Assembly: GCA_015256945.1 (NCBI GenBank)
Contig: JABZLB010000008.1
Coordinates: 1 to 64,000, forward strand
Reading direction: 5' to 3'
From: Prevotellaceae bacterium
GTDB taxonomy: Bacteria; Bacteroidota; Bacteroidia; Bacteroidales; Bacteroidaceae
Length of the DNA: 64,000 nucleotides
The notes under the pieces were generated by a model, which made no database searches, was not told where the DNA came from, and saw only the letters and a program-made list of their open reading frames with translations. How positions within the stretch are numbered: position 1 is the first letter of the stretch; each line of letters starts with the position of its first letter. Of the stretch, positions 31,558 through 40,159 are shown in pieces. Both the position numbers and the translations under genes were made by a program.

Positions 31558-32922
31558 ATGGCAAATACCAATGATATGACTGTGGGATCGCCCACGAGAG
31601 ACATACTTCGTTTTGCAATACCACTTATATTAGGGTATATTCTGCAACAGATGTACCAGATAATTGATGCAGTTATCGTAGGACGATGGATTGGTGTAGG
31701 CGCTTTAGCTGCTGTTGGAGCATCATCGAGCGTGATGTTTTTAATCATGGGGTTCTGTAATGGGTCGTGTGCAGGTTTCTCCATACCGATTGCACAGGCT
31801 TTCGGTGCCAAAGATTTTGCAAAGATGCGCTGCTATGTAAGTAACGCCATCAGGTTGGGAATAGTATTCGCCGTGGTGATAACATTGATGAGTTGCGCAT
31901 TGTGTACACGCATCTTATACCTTGTCAATACCCCCGATGACATCTTCCAAGATGCGTGGATATTCCTTTTTCTGCAGTTCGCTGCTATACCGTTTACTAT
32001 GGCTTACAACCTTCTTGCGGGGTTCATACGTGCTTTAGGTAACTCCAGGCAGCCGTTCTATTTCCTTATTTTTTCAGCAATTATCAATATTCTGCTCGAT
32101 ATTGTTTTCATCCTGATAATGGGAATGGGCGTAGAAGGAGCCGGAATAGCTACGCTTTTATCTCAGGTTTTCTCGTCGATGATGTGCTTATGGTATATCC
32201 GTAAGCATCTTACCATTCTTATTCCACAGGGTGAGGAACGCCACTTTAACAATAAAAGGATAGCTATTTTGCTCAATAACGGTGTTCCAATGGGCTTGCA
32301 ATTCTCGATAACAGGCATTGGAATTATTATGCTCCAAAGCGCCAACAATGCACTTGGAACCCTTTATGTAGCATCGTTTACGGCTGCCATGCGTATCAAA
32401 TACCTTTTTATTTGCGTGTTTGATAATATTGGAGTTGCCATGGCTACGTACTGCGGGCAGAATATTGGTGCAGAAAAGACGGAACGAATACAACTTGGTA
32501 TTCGATCGGCCTTAATGATTACAGCAGTTTATTTTGTACTTACCGTTATTGTTATTTATCCTTTTGCCGACCAGATGATGGCGCTCTTTGTTAATTCGGG
32601 CGAGCAGGACGTAATTAAAAATGCCGCTTATTACATGCGCATTTCCAACTATTTTTATCCAGCTTTGGGGCTGCTTACGATATTCAGATACAGTATTCAA
32701 GGGTTAGGATACAGTATGTTGTCCATGCTTTCGGGTGTCATGGAGATGATTGCACGTTGTGGTGTAAGTATATGGCTTGTGCCGGAGCTGGCCTTTACAG
32801 GTGTATGCTTTGCCGATCCTACGGCATGGATGGCAGCCGATTTGTTCTTAATACCAGCCTATTTTTACCTTTATAAAAAGATAAAACGTGATAAAGCTCA
32901 TAAAACAAGAGCAGAAATTTAA
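31558..32922 (+). CDS. MATE family multidrug/metabolite efflux transporter
   Basis: The protein has 454 aa and twelve membrane segments in two six-helix halves. Typical MATE segments are SPTRDILRFAIPLILGYILQQMYQIIDAVIVGRWIG at the start and the repeat GVPMGLQFSITGIGIIMLQSANN at about 250. It exports cationic or other small molecules using Na+ or H+. The start at 31558 follows the helicase stop by 10 nt, so the two are one transcript. An in-frame ATG inside the helicase gene is rejected because it gives a 32-residue non-MATE extension. A bidirectional terminator ends the unit. Confidence 0.93.
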   Translation: MANTNDMTVGSPTRDILRFAIPLILGYILQQMYQIIDAVIVGRWIGVGALAAVGASSSVMFLIMGFCNGSCAGFSIPIAQAFGAKDFAKMRCYVSNAIRLGIVFAVVITLMSCALCTRILYLVNTPDDIFQDAWIFLFLQFAAIPFTMAYNLLAGFIRALGNSRQPFYFLIFSAIINILLDIVFILIMGMGVEGAGIATLLSQVFSSMMCLWYIRKHLTILIPQGEERHFNNKRIAILLNNGVPMGLQFSITGIGIIMLQSANNALGTLYVASFTAAMRIKYLFICVFDNIGVAMATYCGQNIGAEKTERIQLGIRSALMITAVYFVLTVIVIYPFADQMMALFVNSGEQDVIKNAAYYMRISNYFYPALGLLTIFRYSIQGLGYSMLSMLSGVMEMIARCGVSIWLVPELAFTGVCFADPTAWMAADLFLIPAYFYLYKKIKRDKAHKTRAEI

Positions 32923-32962
32923 CTATAAAACGCCAAAGAGATAACGTAGCTGCATCATGGCA

Positions 32963-33007
32963 GAAATAGCCGTACACCTATATTATATAAGGTGTACGGC
33001 TATTTCT
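32963..33007. terminator. bidirectional terminator between MATE and alpha/beta hydrolase
   Basis: The stem AAATAGCCGTACACCT / AGGTGTACGGCTATTT is 16 bp with a short loop. The stem ends give A-runs and T-runs on both strands. Confidence 0.88.
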
Positions 33008-33029
33008 TATTCATTTACTATCGGGAGGT

Positions 33030-33992
33030 TTATTTGATATAGCGATTAACGAAACGCTTTACCATACGTTTATATTCAAGCGGATAATCAGAATAGCTTC
33101 GCGCATGTTTCGTATTGCGAAATACAATCAGTTCTTTGGGTGCGGGCTTGGCATCATAAAGCGGATATACCATGCGTGTAGGCACATAGCTGTCCTTGCC
33201 TCCATGAATGAAAAGCATAGGCTTACGACACTTCCTTACCTGCTCAAGTGGCGATGCTTCGCCAAAGCTCCATCCAAATTTTATTTTGCAAAGGGCCGAT
33301 GTTACATACATTAATGGAAATTCGGGCAAGCCGAATTGTTCTTTCATTTGAGCGGCAAACTCGTCCCAAACTGAAGTATAGCCGCAATCTTCCACAAAGC
33401 ATTTGACGGCCGGTATAGTTATATCGCCTGCCACACACATCGTAGCGGCTGCCCCCATTGATACACCATGCACCACAATTTCCGACTGTCTGGCAGAGTT
33501 GCGCCATAGCGAATCGGCAATGTTTATCCACTGAAGCACGTCTAATCTGTCAAGCCATCCCATCTGCTGGGCCTTACCATCGCTTTTGCCACAAGCGTGA
33601 AGGTCGGGCAAAAGAACATTAAAGCCCATGTCGTGGTTATATATTTGTGCAATGTTAAGAAAGTCAACGGCACAATCAGTATATCCATGAACAACCACTG
33701 CTGTGCGGTTAGAACGGTGAGATGACGCAATGAGAAGCGCATGATGACGGTCTCCATCCTGCCCCATGATAAACGTATCGCGTATAGCTCCCGCCGATTG
33801 CAGCGAATCAACCCAGGACTTTATATCAGGAAAACGGGTAAAAAGCCGCGCATATGCCTTTGTATAGTCGCGTCCCCGATTGTTTGAAGGTACAAGCGAA
33901 TAGCTTATCATGTATACGCTACTTCCCAGAACGACCACCATAATAAAGCCTAAAACGAGTAACGTTACGGCCAAAAACTTATGCTTCATCAT
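33030..33992 (-). CDS. exported alpha/beta hydrolase
   Basis: The protein has 320 aa. One N-terminal hydrophobic segment (residues 8-30) anchors or exports it. The alpha/beta fold is seen as TAVVVHGYTDCAVDFL (oxyanion strand), the nucleophile elbow VHGVSMGAAATM with catalytic Ser, FIHGGKDSYVPTRM with the Asp, and FRNTKHARSY with the His. It should act on esters or peptides outside the cytoplasm; the substrate is unknown. A second ATG lies one codon later. It has its own promoter-like box at 34050. Confidence 0.87.
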   Translation of the reverse strand: MMKHKFLAVTLLVLGFIMVVVLGSSVYMISYSLVPSNNRGRDYTKAYARLFTRFPDIKSWVDSLQSAGAIRDTFIMGQDGDRHHALLIASSHRSNRTAVVVHGYTDCAVDFLNIAQIYNHDMGFNVLLPDLHACGKSDGKAQQMGWLDRLDVLQWINIADSLWRNSARQSEIVVHGVSMGAAATMCVAGDITIPAVKCFVEDCGYTSVWDEFAAQMKEQFGLPEFPLMYVTSALCKIKFGWSFGEASPLEQVRKCRKPMLFIHGGKDSYVPTRMVYPLYDAKPAPKELIVFRNTKHARSYSDYPLEYKRMVKRFVNRYIK

Positions 33993-34049
33993 ATGTTTCG
34001 GTTTATCTTAAAGCAACAATTTTATTTCGTACAGGTTAGAATTGAAAAA

Positions 34050-34057
34050 CAAACATA
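34050..34057 (-). promoter_or_regulatory. possible promoter -7 box (TATGTTTG) for hydrolase
   Basis: TATGTTTG on the minus strand lies about 58 nt before the hydrolase start. It sits in the short gap after the YitT gene, so it may add to read-through from that gene. Confidence 0.45.
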
Positions 34058-34086
34058 CAATAGTATGAATATCATTCAGCATGATA

Positions 34087-35022
34087 TTATTCTTTTATCT
34101 TCTCTTTCAGCTTGTCGAGCCCTATTTTCTTTCGTCCCACTACATGGTCAAAGCCGTGTCCATATACACCTATTACCGAACTTTGTGCAACGAAAGCTTC
34201 AGGGTCAATCTCGTCAATGATGTCAAAAATAAGGCTCGATTCGCTCTTTTTAGCGATGCAATAGATAACTTTTATATCTTTCTTCGAGTAGAAACCACTT
34301 CCATAAAGCGTTGAGCATCCCCTTTCAGCTATCTGGTTTATCGCTTGTCCGATAGCCTCGTAACGGTCAGATATGATGAAGAACTGTACGCTACGGTGCA
34401 ACGAATTAACCATATAGTCGACACAAAACGACACGATAAACAACAGCACATAACCGTAGAGCACCTTCTCCCAGTCTTTTAACACTACATAACTGGAGGT
34501 TATTATGGCCAGGTCACAGAAAAGAATGCCATGCCCCAACGACACATCGCGATACTTTTTAACCATGGAAGCCACAACGTCTGAACCGCCAGTACTTCCT
34601 CCTGCCGACAGTCCCAGCCCTACACTTGTACCTAAAAACACACCTCCTACGATACAGGCCATGAACTTCTGGTCGGCTAAAAGGTGCAGCTTAGGGTCAA
34701 CTATATGTTGCAAAACGGTTAAACTCACCGTAAATACCGTTACGGCATAAATGGTTTTTGCACAGAATCGCCACCCCAGAACCTTGAGAGCCACGGCTAT
34801 TAACAGTGCATTAAGTACGAAATAAGTATTTTGAACAGGTATATTTGTCCCCCAATAGATAATGGAAGCAATACCCATAAGGCCGCCCGTTGTAATTTGA
34901 TTGGGAAGCAGGAAAAACGTCATACCTACCGCTCCCAATAACATACCTATGGTGATAATTCCATAGTCGGTTATTGTTCGGTAAACCGACTTCGCATTAT
35001 TTCTTTTTAACCGAGTTGCCAT
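34087..35022 (-). CDS. YitT family membrane protein (DUF161/DUF2179)
   Basis: The protein has 311 aa. Five to six membrane helices in the first 200 residues carry the family motifs FFLLPNQITTGGLMGIASI and GLSAGGSTGGSDVVASMVKKY. The C-terminal 90 residues form the soluble DUF2179 domain (FIISDRYEAIGQAINQIAERGCSTLYGSGFYSKKDIKVIYCIAKKSE). The function is unresolved; some members have been proposed as transporters. The promoter -7 box ends only 8 nt before the start codon. The hydrolase gene follows 95 nt downstream. Confidence 0.92.
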   Translation of the reverse strand: MATRLKRNNAKSVYRTITDYGIITIGMLLGAVGMTFFLLPNQITTGGLMGIASIIYWGTNIPVQNTYFVLNALLIAVALKVLGWRFCAKTIYAVTVFTVSLTVLQHIVDPKLHLLADQKFMACIVGGVFLGTSVGLGLSAGGSTGGSDVVASMVKKYRDVSLGHGILFCDLAIITSSYVVLKDWEKVLYGYVLLFIVSFCVDYMVNSLHRSVQFFIISDRYEAIGQAINQIAERGCSTLYGSGFYSKKDIKVIYCIAKKSESSLIFDIIDEIDPEAFVAQSSVIGVYGHGFDHVVGRKKIGLDKLKEKIKE

Positions 35023-35030
35023 GATTGCTG

Positions 35031-35038
35031 CAAAAGTA
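35031..35038 (-). promoter_or_regulatory. promoter -7 box (TACTTTTG) for YitT gene
   Basis: TACTTTTG on the minus strand is followed by eight bases and ATG, giving a very short leader. Confidence 0.7.
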
Positions 35039-35114
35039 TGAAATAAAACCGAAAGTATATACCGTATATTCCAAAATTATGATACCCGTTGAGGCTTTAT
35101 ATATATATTTTTCG

Positions 35115-35122
35115 TAACTTTG
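35115..35122 (+). promoter_or_regulatory. promoter -7 box (TAACTTTG) for argS
   Basis: TAACTTTGCG is preceded by a T-rich tract and followed by a leader of about 40 nt. It is divergent from the YitT promoter, about 77 bp away. Confidence 0.7.
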
Positions 35123-35165
35123 CGTCACGCTTTCAATATTAATTATATTATTGTTACCAGCATAA

Positions 35166-36983
35166 ATGAACATCGAAAAGGAAATTTGCGCTGCGGTTAT
35201 CAGCGCCGTTGGCGAACTTTACGGACAGAACGTACCTGAGACTATGGTACAACTTCAGAAAACCAAGCCCACATTTGAAGGCAATTTAACATTAGTAGTA
35301 TTCCCGTTCCTGAAAATTTCGCACAAGCGTCCTGAAGAAACAGCTGAAGAGATAGGCCGCACACTCATTGGCAAATGCAAGGCTGTGGCATCATTTAATG
35401 TTGTAAAGGGATTTCTTAATCTTGTTATTGCTCCTGAGGCATGGGTAGCTTTGCTCAACGATATAAATGCAGACGCGCATTATGGCGAACTGAAAGCTAC
35501 CGGCAAAAGTCCGCTGGTAATGATTGAATACTCATCTCCTAACACCAATAAACCGCTGCACTTAGGGCACGTTCGCAACAACCTGCTTGGCTGGTCGCTG
35601 GCTAAAATTATGGAGGCCAACGGCAACAGGGTTATCAAAACCAACATTGTCAACGACCGTGGTATCCATATTATGAAGTCGATGCTGGCGTGGATAAAGT
35701 GGGGTAACGGTTGTACGCCCGAGTCGACTGGAAAGAAAGGCGACCACCTCATAGGCGATTTCTACGTGCTTTTTGATAAGCATTACAAGGACGAATGTGC
35801 ACAACTCAAGGCACAATACATAGCCGGTGGTATGGATGAAGACAAGGCTGAGACCCTGGCTAAGGAAGAATCTCCCCTTATTAAGGAGGCTCACCACATG
35901 CTTGTCAAGTGGGAACAAGGCGACCCTGAGATACGAAGCCTCTGGCAAAAGATGAATAACTGGGTATATGCAGGCTTTGATGATACCTATAAGGCGCTGG
36001 GCGTAAGTTTCGATAAAATCTATTACGAATCGGATACCTACCTTGCAGGCAAGAAGAAAGTTGAAGAAGGACTGGACAAAAACCTCTTTTTCAGGAAAGA
36101 AGATGGCAGTGTTTGGGCCGACCTTACGCAAGACGGGCTCGACCAGAAGCTGTTGCTTCGTGCAGACGGTACGTCAGTATATATGACACAGGACATCGGA
36201 ACCGCTGAAATGCGATTCAATGATTTCCCCATCGATAAGATGATATACGTGGTAGGCAACGAACAAAACTACCACTTTCAGGTGCTTTCTCTACTCCTCG
36301 ACAGGTTAGGGTTTAAGTGGGGAAAGGACCTTGTTCACTTCTCATACGGTATGGTTGAGCTGCCCAATGGCAAGATGAAGTCGCGCGAAGGCACCGTAGT
36401 TGATGCCGATGACCTTGTAGAACAGATGATAAGTGATGCCAGACGTACCTCCGACGAGCTTGGAAAGTTCAAGGATATGAGTGATGAAGAGAAGCAGGAT
36501 ATTGCCCGCATCGTCGGTCTGGGTGCCCTGAAATACTTTATTCTAAAGGTTGATGCCCGCAAGAACATGCTGTTTAATCCAGCTGAGAGTATCGATTTTA
36601 ACGGTAATACCGGACCTTTTATACAGTATACTTACGCACGAATACGCTCTATTATGCGCAATGCTACTGCACAAAATATACAAATTCCAACCGCTCTGCC
36701 AGCTGCTGCACCACTTAACGACAAGGAAATTAAGCTCATTCAAAAGATGGATGACTTCAAGATTGCGGTGCGCGATGCCGGAGAAAACTACAATCCGGCC
36801 GGCATTGCCAACTATTGTTACGAGCTGACAAAAGACTTTAACCAGTTCTATCACGATTATAGCATACTGAGTGCCAGCACTGAAGCCGAGAAACTTACGC
36901 GCCTGGTGATTGCTGCCAACGTTGCCAAAACCATTAAAAATGGTATGGAACTGTTGGGTATTGAGGTGCCCGAGCGCATGTAA
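35166..36983 (+). CDS. argS: arginine-tRNA ligase
   Basis: The protein has 605 aa. It has an N-terminal Add-1 domain (residues 1-100), the HIGH signature in SSPNTNKPLHLGHVRNNLLGWSLAKI (about 125-150), and the catalytic-fold segments DRGIHIMKSM and VGNEQNYHFQVLSLLLDRLG. The KMSKS region is the degenerate GKMKSREGT, as in many ArgRS. The DALR anticodon-binding domain is C-terminal (YTYARIRSIMRNA, then DFNQFYHDYSILSA). It charges tRNA-Arg. The RNase H-like gene follows after 14 nt. Confidence 0.96.
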   Translation: MNIEKEICAAVISAVGELYGQNVPETMVQLQKTKPTFEGNLTLVVFPFLKISHKRPEETAEEIGRTLIGKCKAVASFNVVKGFLNLVIAPEAWVALLNDINADAHYGELKATGKSPLVMIEYSSPNTNKPLHLGHVRNNLLGWSLAKIMEANGNRVIKTNIVNDRGIHIMKSMLAWIKWGNGCTPESTGKKGDHLIGDFYVLFDKHYKDECAQLKAQYIAGGMDEDKAETLAKEESPLIKEAHHMLVKWEQGDPEIRSLWQKMNNWVYAGFDDTYKALGVSFDKIYYESDTYLAGKKKVEEGLDKNLFFRKEDGSVWADLTQDGLDQKLLLRADGTSVYMTQDIGTAEMRFNDFPIDKMIYVVGNEQNYHFQVLSLLLDRLGFKWGKDLVHFSYGMVELPNGKMKSREGTVVDADDLVEQMISDARRTSDELGKFKDMSDEEKQDIARIVGLGALKYFILKVDARKNMLFNPAESIDFNGNTGPFIQYTYARIRSIMRNATAQNIQIPTALPAAAPLNDKEIKLIQKMDDFKIAVRDAGENYNPAGIANYCYELTKDFNQFYHDYSILSASTEAEKLTRLVIAANVAKTIKNGMELLGIEVPERM

Positions 36984-36997
36984 TCGGCTTATAACTG

Positions 36998-37468
36998 ATG
37001 AAGAACACGCCTGTAAATCCGCCCGATTATCGCCATGACACCGTGCTTCCACTTCCCGAAGAGGTAAGGGCAAGCGCGTGGGCTGTTGACGCTGCTTGCA
37101 GCGGGAACCCGGGTCCTATGGAGTATCAGGCTATCGATTTGGCGACAGGGGCACAGGTTTTTCATTTCGGGCCGTTGCATGGAACCAACAATATAGGCGA
37201 GTTTCTGGCTATTGTGCACGCTCTTGCCCTTATGGAGAAACAGGGAATAAACGATAAAACCATCTACTCTGATTCGTACAATGCCATTCTGTGGGTAAGA
37301 AACCGTAAGTGTAAAACCAAACTTGAGCGTAACGAAAAAACGGAACCGCTGTACCAAATCATCGCTCGTGCCGAACAATGGCTTCGTACACACAACGTCC
37401 GTACGCCCATCATTAAATGGGAAACTGCCAAATGGGGTGAAATTCCAGCCGATTTTGGCCGTAAGTAA
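36998..37468 (+). CDS. RNase H-like protein
   Basis: The protein has 156 aa. A type I RNase H fold is suggested by VDAACSGNPGPMEYQ (first catalytic Asp), TNNIGEFLAIVHALALM (Glu), IYSDSYNAILWVRNRK (Asp), and PADFGRK at the C-terminus (probable last Asp). The basic protrusion and the flexible-loop His of E. coli RNase HI are not evident. It probably cuts the RNA strand of RNA-DNA hybrids. It lies 14 nt after argS and is followed by a terminator, so it is the second gene of that unit. Confidence 0.8.
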   Translation: MKNTPVNPPDYRHDTVLPLPEEVRASAWAVDAACSGNPGPMEYQAIDLATGAQVFHFGPLHGTNNIGEFLAIVHALALMEKQGINDKTIYSDSYNAILWVRNRKCKTKLERNEKTEPLYQIIARAEQWLRTHNVRTPIIKWETAKWGEIPADFGRK

Positions 37469-37517
37469 TGCCCGGTTATTAAGAAATTAAACCTTATCTT
37501 ATAAATAACCTGAACGC

Positions 37518-37555
37518 GCCGTGCTTCCTCGTGTGAGGAGGCGCGGCCTTTTTTA
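37518..37555 (+). terminator. terminator after argS - RNase H-like unit
   Basis: The stem GCCGTGCTTCCTC / GAGGAGGCGCGGC is 13 bp with two G-T wobbles and a GTGT loop. It is followed by CTTTTTTA. Confidence 0.85.
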
Positions 37556-37722
37556 TACCTGCTTGTCAAACCATATGAATGTACAAATCGGAAGCCGTTT
37601 TTCCAGGCTTCGTGAGCTATACAAAACATACACATGGGCATTTATCACTGGTTTTAACCAGCCATTACAACGTAACCCGTAACCGATTACAGCTTTCCTG
37701 ACGACACTTTACGCCTTTCATG

Positions 37723-37817
37723 TCGTTGTACGGCGGCCGTCAGCAGCGTTGCTGGCGGCCGTCGTATGATGCGTTTGACGGCCGCCAGCAACGCTGCTGA
37801 CGGCCGCCGTATAATGA
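37723..37817. repeat. intergenic four-core palindromic element, copy 4
   Basis: Cores start at 37731, 37753, 37776 and 37798, spacing 22/23/22 bp, with variants CGGCGGCCGTC, TGGCGGCCGTC and TGACGGCCGCC (twice). Neighbouring cores are joined by AGCAGCG or CAGCAACGCTGCT, so the first pair can fold with wobbles. It lies between the RNase H-like terminator and the DUF1893 promoter. Confidence 0.88.
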
Positions 37818-37935
37818 ACAGGACATCGCAATACATGCATCAAATGGCAGTAAAGCAACTTACAAAACAACATAAAGGCATGACCAAAAAATAATTTTTA
37901 AACGTACGGTAAATGCAAATTCCAAAATTATTCTT

Positions 37936-37943
37936 TATATTTG
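37936..37943 (+). promoter_or_regulatory. promoter -7 box (TATATTTG) for DUF1893 gene
   Basis: TATATTTGCC lies 27 nt before the start codon. Confidence 0.65.
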
Positions 37944-37970
37944 CCACTGTAACCTAAACACCATCGGCTT

Positions 37971-38318
37971 ATGATGCAACAACTGATAGACACACTTCAT
38001 ACCCGGCAGTGCCCGCTCGTCATTCTGCACGACGGCCGGATACGAACGTTCGAAGGTCACGGTGTGCGCCGTTTGTACAATATTCTCAATAACGAACCCG
38101 AGCTGTTATACGGCTCAAAGATAGCCGTACAGGCCGCAGGGCAGACGGCTGCACGTATGATGGCAGACGGAGGTGTGGCCGAAGTATGGGCCGACATGCT
38201 CTCAGAACAGGCCTATCATACCCTGAACGACGCAGGGATTGTGGTAAAATATAAAAGGAAGGTAGACCATACTACCTTCCTTGACTTATGGCGCAGGCTT
38301 GGCGAAACAGCACTTTAG
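37971..38318 (+). CDS. DUF1893 family protein
   Basis: The protein has 115 aa. The DUF1893 pattern is visible: LVILHDGRIRTFEGHGVRRLYNIL near the start, then KIAVQAAGQTAARMMADGGVAEVWADMLSEQAYHTLNDAGI, in which an Ala-Gly-rich helix pair is followed by a strand. The family has a cytidine deaminase-like fold but lacks a clear zinc site here, so enzymatic activity is uncertain. It is a single gene with its own promoter, convergent with the Na/Pi transporter gene. Confidence 0.85.
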   Translation: MMQQLIDTLHTRQCPLVILHDGRIRTFEGHGVRRLYNILNNEPELLYGSKIAVQAAGQTAARMMADGGVAEVWADMLSEQAYHTLNDAGIVVKYKRKVDHTTFLDLWRRLGETAL

Positions 38319-38347
38319 TTAACTGTTTCCTGTTTCGAGGTCGTACG

Positions 38348-40051
38348 TTATGACACTTTAAGACCCATCCTGGCCTCAACAACGTTTATCACATAGTCGC
38401 CAAGCTTTTCGCATTCCTGTATAATATCCATATACATTGTGCCGCTGGCATAATCGTATTCATGGTTATTGATGTCGTTAAGATTCTGTGCCCGCAACTG
38501 GTTACGGAAGTTATTGATTTCGTTTTCTATATTAAACGACTGTGTAGCATCAAAGGTTTCCTTATGCCCTTGCATCAATTGGTTCATCTGTGTAAGTGCT
38601 CCATTGGTAAGGTTAAACATTTGATGAATACGGTCGTATTGCATATTGGTGAAATCTTCCTTGCTGTTAAACTTACGGTTAATGGTGCGCCCCATATTGT
38701 TGCACGCGTCACCGATACTTTCAATTTCGGATATTTCACGCAGCATAGCACGTATCTTGCCCTTCGATTCATCGCTAAGGTGTGAGTCGCTGACCTGATC
38801 AAGATAGCGCGCTATTTCAATTTCCATGTTGTCGGATATTTCTTCGTACTTCTGTATACGGGCATAAATTTTATTGAATTTGTCCTTATCATGCTCTTCC
38901 AACAGCTCTCTTACCATACCAAACATACGTTGTATGCGCTCGGCAAAGCTTTGAATCTCCTTCTGTGCTTCCAATAACGAAAGCTCAGGAGTCTTCATAA
39001 TGCCGGCCTGTATGAAGCGAAGGCGGAAGTCATCTTCGTCTTTGTTGGGCTTTGGCTTAATAATAAGACTTACAACACGCTCGAAATACTTGATGAACCA
39101 AACCAGAATTAAGGTATTGGCCACATTAAATGTTGTATGGAAGGCAGCAAGCACAAAGCTCAGTTTGGCAGCATTGGCAAGGAAATGCGGATTAGCTTTG
39201 CTCATGGTGACATCGTATCCCACCCAGCCGCAAATCATATTGACAAAAGGGTGGAATATGCACAATATCCAGATTACGCCGAAAATATTGAACAACATGT
39301 GTGCAAGGGCAGCACGACGGGCCTGTGTATTGGCTGTCATGGCTACGATATTGGAGGTAACGGTTGTACCTATATTCTCACCCATTACAAGCGCAATACC
39401 TTGATAAATAGGCAGCACGCCACTTGAACAAAGTACCATTGTAATGGCCATAATGGCGGCAGAACTTTGCACGCACATTGTCATGACACTGCCAAGAAAC
39501 AAGAAAGTAAGGGTAGTTAGGAAACTGTCGGTAGAAAAACTTTCAAAAAAGTTGATGACACTCTGGTTTTTAGCCAAATCCATATCAACACCCGTCTGGC
39601 GCAAGGTAGCCAGCGCGAGTAGCAGGAAAGCCACACCAAAGAGGAAATCACCGATGAGACGCCGTTTCTTTGAATAAACAAGGATGATACCTATAAAGAA
39701 CATTGTCCAGGCAAAATCGCCAATATCAAACGAGAATCCAGCCGACATAATCCAGGCTGTAAGCGTTGTTCCGATATTGGCTCCCATGATAACCGAGATA
39801 GCTTGTGCCAGCGTCAGCAGGCCTGCATTGACAAACGATACCGTCATGACGGTTGTTGCAGTAGAACTTTGTACCGCAGAGGTTACAAACATACCCGTTA
39901 AAACCCCGGTGAAACGGTTTGTGGTCATGGCGCCTAACACGTGACGGAGCTGAGGTCCGGCCAGCTTTTGCAAGCTGTCGCTCATTGATTTCATACCAAA
40001 CATCAGCAGAGCAAGGGCGCCTACAAGTTTAAAAATTACCCAAATCGACAT
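38348..40051 (-). CDS. Na+/phosphate cotransporter family protein
   Basis: The protein has 567 aa. Residues 1-310 contain eight to nine membrane helices with two inverted QSS repeats (SAVQSSTATTVMTVSFVNAGL and CVQSSAAIMAITMVLCSSG), the hallmark of type II Na/Pi transporters. From about residue 345 a cytosolic helical region resembling PhoU follows (AERIQRMFGMVRELLEEHDKDKF..., IESIGDACNNMGRTI, LGDYVINVVEARMG). It may take up or export phosphate, with the PhoU-like tail as regulator. No pst or pho gene lies nearby. No clear -7 box was found upstream. Confidence 0.93.
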   Translation of the reverse strand: MSIWVIFKLVGALALLMFGMKSMSDSLQKLAGPQLRHVLGAMTTNRFTGVLTGMFVTSAVQSSTATTVMTVSFVNAGLLTLAQAISVIMGANIGTTLTAWIMSAGFSFDIGDFAWTMFFIGIILVYSKKRRLIGDFLFGVAFLLLALATLRQTGVDMDLAKNQSVINFFESFSTDSFLTTLTFLFLGSVMTMCVQSSAAIMAITMVLCSSGVLPIYQGIALVMGENIGTTVTSNIVAMTANTQARRAALAHMLFNIFGVIWILCIFHPFVNMICGWVGYDVTMSKANPHFLANAAKLSFVLAAFHTTFNVANTLILVWFIKYFERVVSLIIKPKPNKDEDDFRLRFIQAGIMKTPELSLLEAQKEIQSFAERIQRMFGMVRELLEEHDKDKFNKIYARIQKYEEISDNMEIEIARYLDQVSDSHLSDESKGKIRAMLREISEIESIGDACNNMGRTINRKFNSKEDFTNMQYDRIHQMFNLTNGALTQMNQLMQGHKETFDATQSFNIENEINNFRNQLRAQNLNDINNHEYDYASGTMYMDIIQECEKLGDYVINVVEARMGLKVS

Positions 40052-40102
40052 AAATTAATATATTTGTAATATCATAATCTTGGAAGGATAGAAAAGTTTG
40101 TC

Positions 40103-40110
40103 TATCTTTG
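40103..40110 (+). promoter_or_regulatory. promoter -7 box (TATCTTTG) for nucleoside kinase
   Basis: TATCTTTGG lies about 50 nt before the start codon. No well-spaced -33 TTTG is seen. Confidence 0.6.
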
Positions 40111-40159
40111 GTATTGGGTTGTTGAAATCCCGAAAAACTTAAAACAACATGTCATTAGC